A stretch of DNA of 5,463 bases from contig CAMLSH010000287.1 in the NCBI GenBank assembly GCA_946482625.1, positions 1 to 5,463 of the forward strand. The letters run 5' to 3'. This document shows, piece after piece, positions 1 through 5,463 of this stretch. The stretch is from an uncultured Opitutaceae bacterium. Its GTDB lineage: Bacteria; Verrucomicrobiota; Verrucomicrobiae; Opitutales; Opitutaceae. The translations under genes and the position numbers were made by a program. How positions within the stretch are numbered: position 1 is the stretch's first letter; every line of letters begins with the position of its first letter. The notes under the pieces are model-generated. The model made no database searches. It was not told the origin of the DNA and worked only from the letters and a program-made list of their open reading frames with translations.

Positions 1-897
1 CACGGGGCGTGGACGCGGCCGGGGCGTGCGGGGCATGTGCCGTTGCAGGCGGGAATGGCGATGACCGAAGCGTACAAATTGACGCCGAAGGGCACGCCGG
101 ACTGGCGGAGTCTCGACAATCAGGAATGGTTGGAACGGATGCCGGCGTCGGTCGTGGTGCGCAATGCGGAGGGCGTGCGGTTTGTGCGTTGTCGATTCGA
201 GCACTCGGCGGCAAGCGGGTTGGATTTTGCGAAAGGCACGAAGGGCGGCGCGGTGGAAGGTTGTGTGTTTCGCGATCTCGGCGGGAGCGGGTTGCAACTC
301 GGAAGCTTTCAGGACGAGGCGGAGGAAACACATCTGCCATATAATCCCATCGATCAACGCGTGGTGTGTGCCGGCACGCGGATCGCGAATAATTTGTTCA
401 CGAACTGCGCGACGGAGGACTGGGGATGCGTGGGCATCGCGGTGGGCTATGCGCGCGAGATCACGGTCGAGCACAACGAGCTGAACGACCTGCCGTATAC
501 GGCGGTGAGCGTGGGCTGGGGCTGGACACGTTCGCCGAATGTGGCGGGGAAGAACCGCGTCCACGCGAATCGTATTTTCAATATCGCGACACGGATGGCG
601 GATACTGGAGGGATCTACACGCTTTCAGCGCAGTCGGGCACGGTCATCAGCGAGAATGCGATCTGGGACGTGAAGCCGGGCCCTTGGTCGCACGACAAGG
701 ACCACTGGTCGTATGTCTATCTGGATGAGGGGTCTGCCTTTGTCACGGTGCGCGACAACTGGTGTCCGGAGGAAAAGTTTCAGAAAAATGCGAACGGTCC
801 GGGTAATCTATGGAATAACAACGGCCCCGCGGTGGCGGAAGAGGTGAAAACGCGCTCGGGATTGGAGGCGGGTTTTCGGGATTTGAGTGGGTTGTGA
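1..897 (+). CDS. GH141-like right-handed beta-helix glycoside hydrolase, C-terminal part (5' end outside window)
   Basis: The frame is open from the first base to a TGA at 895-897 and gives 298 residues. A GTG at 37 is internal, because the sequence before it is also coding. Visible features are repeated beta-helix coils with small residues and Asn ladders (RCRFEHSAASGLDF, GCVFRDLGGSGLQLG at about 63-100), a VGWGWT motif at 171-176, ADTGGIYTLS at 200-209, YLDEGS at 240-245, and a C-terminal SGLEAGFRDL segment. This order matches proteins annotated as right-handed parallel beta-helix or GH141. In the GH141 founder BT1002, an alpha-L-fucosidase acting on rhamnogalacturonan-II, I recall two catalytic Asp residues 41 apart. 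Asp201 and Asp242 here have the same spacing. The substrate is inferred: a fucosylated or other pectin side chain, with xylan possible because a xylanase is also known in the family. The missing N-terminus hides any signal peptide. It lies 326 bases upstream of a receptor on the same strand, so co-transcription is possible but not shown. Beta-helix fold is confident; the GH141 assignment is moderate. Confidence 0.85.
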   Translation, partial: HGAWTRPGRAGHVPLQAGMAMTEAYKLTPKGTPDWRSLDNQEWLERMPASVVVRNAEGVRFVRCRFEHSAASGLDFAKGTKGGAVEGCVFRDLGGSGLQLGSFQDEAEETHLPYNPIDQRVVCAGTRIANNLFTNCATEDWGCVGIAVGYAREITVEHNELNDLPYTAVSVGWGWTRSPNVAGKNRVHANRIFNIATRMADTGGIYTLSAQSGTVISENAIWDVKPGPWSHDKDHWSYVYLDEGSAFVTVRDNWCPEEKFQKNANGPGNLWNNNGPAVAEEVKTRSGLEAGFRDLSGL

Positions 898-1223
898 GAG
901 GGAGGGTGGCGCGGGTGGCGTTAATAAATGCGCTCGGCCCGCGTGCGTCCTGCGTCCTCCTCCAGGAGGGGGTGGGCGTAGAAATCGGTACTGTCAGAAT
1001 CTCCTCACGTTGAGGGATGTGGCTGCGGCTTCTTTTGAAGGCATCTGCCCTAAATGCCCTGATTTTAAGCCCTGCCTGACCTGTTTGGCTGTCGTGTTTT
1101 GTTTCTTTTGCGCCAGTGTCTTTTTTCCAGAGAAGGCGCTGCCGTTGAATGAAACCACCCATGGTCTTGCTCTATGCTGTGGCTGACCGTCGTGCGCAGC
1201 GGGCCCCCAAACCAACCCGCATC
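898..1223 (+). other. Non-coding leader between the beta-helix enzyme and the TonB-dependent receptor
   Basis: This stretch holds no gene I can support; the short open frames across it have no recognisable protein character. It contains a small hairpin with a 5-bp stem (956-960 with 965-969) and no T-tract, so it is not a convincing terminator. A TGTCAGAAT segment at 992-1000 resembles an extended -10 element but has no -35 partner. A pyrimidine-rich, T-rich stretch runs over about 1091-1128. A 5-bp GC stem (1199-1203 with 1216-1220) ends just before the preferred receptor start. Three GCCCT words occur at 1047, 1056 and 1069 with irregular spacing. The length suggests that the receptor has its own promoter and a long 5' leader, but I recognise no riboswitch or operator. 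Confidence 0.6.
1131..1136 (+). promoter_or_regulatory. Weak Shine-Dalgarno-like AGAAGG upstream of the alternative receptor start at 1149
   Basis: AGAAGG lies 12 bases before an in-frame ATG at 1149, which is longer than usual spacing. The preferred start at 1224 has no purine-rich ribosome binding site in front of it (it is preceded by ACCAACCCGCATC). If this site is used, the receptor gains 25 residues before its signal peptide. I favour 1224 because it gives a normal signal peptide, so this site may be chance. Confidence 0.2.
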
Positions 1224-4200
1224 ATGAAGAAGAACTACCGACTCACCGAATCGCCGCTGCAGCGCGTAAGCGCGCAGCTGGCTCTAGCCATCCTCGCTGC
1301 TTCGACGGCGTGGAGCCAGGCTGTGAACGAACCGCCTCCACCCACGGGAGACTCAGCTGCATCAGTTCCAACCGTGGACCGCATGGAGACGGAGGGAGGG
1401 ATAATTGAGCTTTCGCCTTTCGAGGTTGAAGCAACCAACAACGGATATCTCGCGAATTCTGCCATGTCTGGGACGCGGCTCAACTCCCGGCTGGAGGACC
1501 TTGCCGCGTCGATCAGTGTTGTGACCAAGCAGCAGCTCGAGGACACGGCGGCTTTCGACATCAACGACGTGTTCAAATACGAGGCCAGTACGGAAGGGAT
1601 CTACCAATATACCAGTTTCAATGTAGATCGCGGCGTCGTGACTGACTCGGTCATGAGCAATCCCAGCGGATCAACGCGTATGCGCGGTCTCAGTGCCGCC
1701 AACGTTGCTGTCAACGGCATGGATTCCTCCCTCCCGATTGACACGTTCAACATCGAGTCGATTGAGATTTCGCGCGGTCCCAATTCGAGCATTTTCGGTC
1801 TCGGTAATTCGGGTGGCGGCGTGAACATAAATACCAAAAAGGCCTCGACTGCGAAGGACATCAGCCAGGTCTCGACGAGTGTAGACAGCTACGATGGCTA
1901 CCGGCTCGGACTGGATTTCAATCGTGTGCTTCTTCGGGGGAAACTGGGCGTGCGCGCTTTGGGTCTTTACGACGAGAAAGGCTTCGTGCGAAAACCTTCT
2001 TCCGACACCACGCGTCGTGCACAGATCGCGGTGACGGCGCAGCCGTTCAGGAACACGACGATTCGTGGAGGTTTCGAAAGCTATCGCAACTTCAACAGCC
2101 GGCCCAATTCCGTCACGCCCCGCGACATGTACACGGACTGGGCGGCTAATGGGAAACCGACATGGAATCCGATCACGCAAACGGTGAATTTTGGCGACGG
2201 GCGTCCATCGATCACAGGTGTGACGACGGCGCTGGAAAGCACGTTGCTGCCGTATAGCATCGGAGCTACCGACTCGGCGCTGACGACCTTTCCCAGCCAA
2301 TACATCGATAACGGGGTGGTCGGTTTGTACATGATCAACCGGATGCCGAACGGGACGAGCACGGGGCCGAACAACACGGCAGGCACCGGGCGGCTGCTGC
2401 AGAACACCAACTTCTACACGAAAAACTCCGGTCAGTATCCGCTTTTCCTGGCGCCCGGCATCAGCGACAAATCGCTCTACGATTGGGAATCGGATAGTCT
2501 CACCGCCCCGAATTACGTATCGGCCAGAGGCGAGGTGTTTAGCGCCGAGATCGAGCAGTTTTTCATTCGGACATCGCGTCAGGTCCTCGCCTTTCAAGGA
2601 ACCTTCGTCAGCGAGCGCACCAGCTCCAAATCACGGAGCTTCCTCGGCAGCGGAAGCAATCTCCAGGTATTCATCGACATCAACGAAAAGCTGCTCGATG
2701 GCTCCGATAACCCGTACTTTTTGCGTCCGTATGTAGGCGGTTCGCAGCCGATTTTTACCAGAAGGCGCAACAACAGCGACAACTACCGCGGTACGTTGGC
2801 GTACCAGTTGGATCTCAGTCAGGAGGACGGGTGGCTGAAGTGGATCGGCCGGCATAATTTCACCGGCTATGGTGAGTACAAAGAGGTCTACGGTGGCAGC
2901 CTCGGTTACAAGGACACCATTTCCTCGACCGAAGCATGGATGGGGACGGTCACCAGCCGCAATTCGGCCTCGTTCCGCACGTATCCACATTTTTACGTCG
3001 GCGATGTCCAAGGAGGCAACGTGGATTACTCTCCCGAGCGCCTGAAGGTGGAGAATGGCGGTCAGGTGCTCCGCTATTACAACGGGGTTACCGGTCAATG
3101 GATCAATGAGCCGGTCGAGTTTGATGAGTACTACTACGCCAATCGTCTAAACCGCCGCTTGCTCAGCACGTCCGGTGCTAATTGGCAGGGCTTCTTCTGG
3201 AAGGATCGCGTGATCCTCAATTACGGCATCCGTCGTGATATCAACCGCACTCGCGAAGGTAACAGCGCGGGCAATCCGTCGGCGGCGACCAATGGTTACT
3301 ACAACATGAGTCCGTTGTACTTGTTTACGACGAATGACTGGGTTCAGCGACGCGGACAGACGACCAACCAGGGCGTCGTCGTCAAACCGCTCGATTGGCT
3401 GCACCTGCACTACAGCGAGTCGGACAGCTTCAGCCCGTCTTCCCTGGCCTACGATATTTATGGAAAGCCTCTGGGGGATCCGCGCGGCCAAACCAAGGAC
3501 TATGGTTTCTCGCTGTCGCTCTTGCGCGATCAAGGCGGTTCGCCGCGTCTGTACATCAAGGCGGTGCAGTATGAAACGCTCGACCTCGGTCGCGGCAGCA
3601 GCGAACTAAATACTATCGTGCAACGCGCGATCCGTCTCGACGCCGACGGCAACAGCGGTGGCGGCGATCCCGACTTGGAGAGCTTTTACTCGAACGCGAT
3701 TCTCGCGGCTAATCCGACTTGGACACCCGAACAGATCGAAGCTGAGGCAGAGCGGCTGATGGGGGTGAGTCCCTCCTTCATCGACAGTCATCGCAATCGC
3801 ACGCACGGCGATGGTGCCAATTCGGCTTCGCGGGGCAAGGAGGTGGAGATCTCGTTTAACCCGAATCGCTACTGGACGATGAAAGCGAACATCGTTCAGC
3901 AGAAAGCCTTCAACGGAGCGATCTCGCCTGACCTCCAGCAATATGTGGCGGACCGGCTGCCCGTCTGGCAGGCGGCGGTGAATCCGTATAATCCCAGCCA
4001 ACAATTCTGGAACGGCAGCTATGTCGTTGGCGGACGTACGCCCGAAAGTTGGTACACGGTGAACTTGCTGGCGCCTATGAAGCTCGCGGTCGCGACCCAA
4101 GGGAAAATGCGCAATCAAGTGCGCGAGTGGCGCGCGAACTTCCTGACGAACTACCGGTTGGCGGGCATAAGCGAAAATCGCTGGTTGAGAAATATGGAAG

Positions 4201-4517
4201 TCGGTGGCGCGGTCCGTTGGGAGGACAAGGCGATTATTGGATATCTCGGTGGTCAGCCCGAGTCTGACGGCGCGATCCGTGAGCTTGATCCGAACAAGCC
4301 GGTGTACGACAAAGCACGCTACTACGTGGACTTCATGGCGAAGTACCGCATGCGCTTGTTCAACGACAAGGTCCCGATGACGCTTCAGTTCAATGTCTCA
4401 AACGCGTTCGAAAGCGGCCGCCTTCAGGCGGTGGCGGTCAATCCCGATGGTACACCGTACATCTACCGCATCATCGATCCGCGGATGTTCAGACTCTCGG
4501 CGACTTTCGATTTTTGA
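1224..4517 (+). CDS. TonB-dependent outer-membrane receptor, Opitutaceae type, probable oligosaccharide importer
   Basis: The gene is complete, with 1097 residues from ATG 1224 to TGA 4515-4517. It should import a ligand across the outer membrane using energy passed from TonB-ExbB-ExbD, which are not in the window. This start gives a classic Sec signal peptide: MKKNYR, a hydrophobic core LALAILAA at 19-26, and likely cleavage after SQA at 31-33. A Pro-rich spacer follows, then IELSPFEV at 61-68, which is the likely TonB box and is typical of verrucomicrobial receptors. The plug domain covers about 80-206 and includes SGTRLN, ISVVTKQQLED, TRMRGL, IESIEISRGPNSSIFG and GGGVNINTK. The rest is beta-barrel with long Tyr/Asn-rich loops, ending in FRLSATFDF with the terminal Phe expected for BamA recognition. 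An in-frame ATG at 1149 would add 25 residues with no obvious role. No SusD-like gene follows; a terminator does. There is no N-terminal signalling domain, so it is not a sigma-regulator-linked transducer. The ligand is inferred only from the flanking pectin-type enzymes. A siderophore or other ligand cannot be excluded from sequence alone. Confidence 0.95.
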   Translation: MKKNYRLTESPLQRVSAQLALAILAASTAWSQAVNEPPPPTGDSAASVPTVDRMETEGGIIELSPFEVEATNNGYLANSAMSGTRLNSRLEDLAASISVVTKQQLEDTAAFDINDVFKYEASTEGIYQYTSFNVDRGVVTDSVMSNPSGSTRMRGLSAANVAVNGMDSSLPIDTFNIESIEISRGPNSSIFGLGNSGGGVNINTKKASTAKDISQVSTSVDSYDGYRLGLDFNRVLLRGKLGVRALGLYDEKGFVRKPSSDTTRRAQIAVTAQPFRNTTIRGGFESYRNFNSRPNSVTPRDMYTDWAANGKPTWNPITQTVNFGDGRPSITGVTTALESTLLPYSIGATDSALTTFPSQYIDNGVVGLYMINRMPNGTSTGPNNTAGTGRLLQNTNFYTKNSGQYPLFLAPGISDKSLYDWESDSLTAPNYVSARGEVFSAEIEQFFIRTSRQVLAFQGTFVSERTSSKSRSFLGSGSNLQVFIDINEKLLDGSDNPYFLRPYVGGSQPIFTRRRNNSDNYRGTLAYQLDLSQEDGWLKWIGRHNFTGYGEYKEVYGGSLGYKDTISSTEAWMGTVTSRNSASFRTYPHFYVGDVQGGNVDYSPERLKVENGGQVLRYYNGVTGQWINEPVEFDEYYYANRLNRRLLSTSGANWQGFFWKDRVILNYGIRRDINRTREGNSAGNPSAATNGYYNMSPLYLFTTNDWVQRRGQTTNQGVVVKPLDWLHLHYSESDSFSPSSLAYDIYGKPLGDPRGQTKDYGFSLSLLRDQGGSPRLYIKAVQYETLDLGRGSSELNTIVQRAIRLDADGNSGGGDPDLESFYSNAILAANPTWTPEQIEAEAERLMGVSPSFIDSHRNRTHGDGANSASRGKEVEISFNPNRYWTMKANIVQQKAFNGAISPDLQQYVADRLPVWQAAVNPYNPSQQFWNGSYVVGGRTPESWYTVNLLAPMKLAVATQGKMRNQVREWRANFLTNYRLAGISENRWLRNMEVGGAVRWEDKAIIGYLGGQPESDGAIRELDPNKPVYDKARYYVDFMAKYRMRLFNDKVPMTLQFNVSNAFESGRLQAVAVNPDGTPYIYRIIDPRMFRLSATFDF

Positions 4518-4550
4518 TCAAAGCCTGTCAGAACGACTCCTAAACGATGC

Positions 4551-4587
4551 ACGCCGCCCCAGAACTACGGGGCGGCGTTTTTGTTTT
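4551..4587 (+). terminator. Rho-independent terminator after the TonB-dependent receptor
   Basis: A perfect 10-bp GC-rich stem (ACGCCGCCCC at 4551-4560 pairing with GGGGCGGCGT at 4569-4578) encloses an 8-base loop and is followed by TTTTGTTTT. It starts 33 bases after the receptor stop codon. The T-tract is present only in the + direction; read on the minus strand the stem is followed by GCATCGTTT, so it should end receptor transcription well but convergent lyase transcription less efficiently. It suggests that the receptor is the last gene of its transcript. Confidence 0.93.
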
Positions 4588-4661
4588 CGGAAATAGCTGA
4601 AAGATGACGCTGCCGTGACTGGCGATAGCGGCGGTAGGGGCTGCTCGCGGATGATGGATCT

Positions 4662-5463
4662 CTATGGCGTGGTGGCTTCGAGATAGGCGCAGAGGATGGC
4701 GGTGTTGCGGAGGAAGACGGCGGTTTCGATCCATTGGGTTTGAGTCGGATGGATGAGTGGGGCGGGGCGGTGGGTGAGCCAGAAGCCGTCGGGAGTGAGG
4801 GAGGTCGTGAGGGAGTGGATTTCGGTGGCGAGTTGCTTGACGGTGGCGGTCGATTTGGCGCTGGTCGAGGCGGCGGTTTTGGTTGCGAAGGGGGATCGAT
4901 GTTTTGCGAGCCAGGCGTCGCGGCCGGTGGCGGTGACGCGTTCGTAGTAATCGATGGCTTCGTTGATGCCGAAGCCGCCTTGCCAGCCGTAGCCTCGGCG
5001 GCGTTCTTCGCTCACTTCTTCGAGGGTGTAGTGGATTTTTTTGTCGCGGTCGCCGTAGATGGGTTTGTTGGTGCCGAGTTCGTAGAGGCGGGCCCAGCGG
5101 CCGGGGGCGATTTCGTTTTTGCGGAGCCACGCGATGGCGGGCGGGATGGGCTTCAGGTATTTTTCGTCGCCGAACTCCAGATACAGATCGACGAGGAGGC
5201 GGATGACGCCGGCGCTTTCGCTGGTGGTGATGGACGGCGGCTCGAAGGCGCGGGCCCAGGCGGGCTGGAGATTTTCGTCGTACTGCTGGGCCCAGAGGGG
5301 CTGGGGCTCGGGGAGCTGGGCGAGGAGGAGGTAGTCGGCTGCGCGGCGGGCGGCGTCGCGGTAGGTGGTGTTGCCGGTGCGGTGCCAGGCGCCGATCAAG
5401 GTGACGGTGAGGTCGCGGTGGGCGTTATCGTTGAAGGTGTAGTGGGCGTAGTAGGAGCCGGTG
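4662..5463 (-). CDS. Family PL10-type pectate lyase, C-terminal part (5' end outside window)
   Basis: The minus-strand frame is open to the window's right edge and ends at TAG (4662-4664), giving 266 residues. The TTG at 5397-5399 is internal, because the coding sequence continues upstream with SYYAHYTFNDNAHRDL. PL10 enzymes cleave polygalacturonate by beta-elimination with calcium and have an (alpha/alpha)-barrel fold. Family landmarks in order are TFNDNA (9-14, calcium or substrate Asp), LWAQQYD (56-62), PAWARAFEPPS (67-77), ESAGVIRLLVDLYL (82-95), ARLYELGTNKPIYGDRD (124-140) and EERRRGYGW (152-160). Arg71 is the probable equivalent of the catalytic Arg of Cellvibrio japonicus Pel10A, with Arg139 and the 154-156 Arg cluster as probable substrate binders; this mapping is by spacing and memory, not alignment. 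After about residue 183 comes an Ala/Thr/Ser/Lys-rich stretch (193-209) and a probably helical tail ending YLEATTP. The gene converges on the receptor and belongs to the same pectin theme. The missing N-terminus should carry the signal peptide and the rest of the barrel. Confidence 0.9.
   Translation of the reverse strand, partial: TGSYYAHYTFNDNAHRDLTVTLIGAWHRTGNTTYRDAARRAADYLLLAQLPEPQPLWAQQYDENLQPAWARAFEPPSITTSESAGVIRLLVDLYLEFGDEKYLKPIPPAIAWLRKNEIAPGRWARLYELGTNKPIYGDRDKKIHYTLEEVSEERRRGYGWQGGFGINEAIDYYERVTATGRDAWLAKHRSPFATKTAASTSAKSTATVKQLATEIHSLTTSLTPDGFWLTHRPAPLIHPTQTQWIETAVFLRNTAILCAYLEATTP

Noticed and set aside
37..897. GTG at 37 as the true start of the first gene
   Set aside because: The frame stays open to position 1 and the remaining protein lacks a signal peptide and the start of a beta-helix; it is a 5'-truncated gene, not a short one.
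956..969. Small hairpin CCTCC-TCCA-GGAGG as a terminator for the first gene
   Set aside because: The stem is only 5 bp and no T-tract follows; the sequence after it is G-rich.
1047..1073. Three GCCCT words as tandem operator sites
   Set aside because: The spacing is irregular (9 and 13 bases), the words are short, and no flanking bases are conserved enough to suggest a binding site.
743..1162. 139-residue minus-strand open frame across the leader
   Set aside because: It is Pro/Arg/Ser-rich, partly antisense to the beta-helix gene and shows no family resemblance; such frames arise by chance in GC-rich DNA.
887..1186. 99-residue + strand open frame in the leader
   Set aside because: It has Cys/Pro/Gly-rich, low-complexity composition, overlaps the end of the upstream gene and the alternative receptor start, and shows no recognisable domain.
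1671..2597. 308-residue open frame antisense to the receptor
   Set aside because: It lies entirely opposite a confident receptor coding region and is rich in Arg, Val and His as expected for an antisense shadow; no domain is visible.
4540..5130. 196-residue Arg/Pro/His-rich minus-strand open frame
   Set aside because: It is the PL10 coding sequence read in the wrong frame; its composition is extreme and it also runs through the terminator.
1..5463. CRISPR array, tRNA, rRNA, insertion sequence or attachment site
   Set aside because: I saw no regularly spaced repeats, tRNA-like cloverleaf, transposase motif or terminal inverted repeats anywhere in the window.

Overview
The window looks like part of a plant cell-wall (pectin) degradation locus from a GC-rich Gram-negative bacterium. 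The most likely source is the Opitutaceae or a nearby lineage of Verrucomicrobiota. This placement is an inference from three things: the N-terminal style of the large TonB-dependent receptor (a LSPFEV motif followed by a SGTRLN segment), the lack of a SusD-like gene beside it, and the carbohydrate-active enzymes on both sides. No taxonomic marker gene is present.

Layout: (1) Positions 1-897 (+) hold the C-terminal 298 residues of a right-handed beta-helix enzyme resembling glycoside hydrolase family GH141; its start lies left of the window. (2) Positions 898-1223 are a non-coding leader with a pyrimidine-rich tract and no confident promoter or riboswitch. (3) Positions 1224-4517 (+) encode a complete 1097-residue TonB-dependent outer-membrane receptor with signal peptide, TonB-box-like segment, plug and a 22-strand-type barrel ending in Phe. 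(4) A strong intrinsic terminator follows at 4551-4587. (5) Positions 4662-5463 (-) hold the C-terminal 266 residues of a family PL10-type pectate lyase, convergent with the receptor; its start lies right of the window.

The likely shared job is as follows. The PL10 enzyme would cleave the homogalacturonan backbone. The GH141-like enzyme would remove a sugar from a complex side chain (the founding activity is an alpha-L-fucosidase acting on rhamnogalacturonan-II). The receptor would import the released oligosaccharides across the outer membrane using TonB energy. The arrangement resembles a Bacteroidota polysaccharide utilisation locus without a SusD partner. I saw no clearly undescribed system. 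The most useful leads are the GH141-like active-site Asp pair, the SusD-less receptor between two pectin-type enzymes, the uncertain receptor start, and the C-terminal extension of the lyase.
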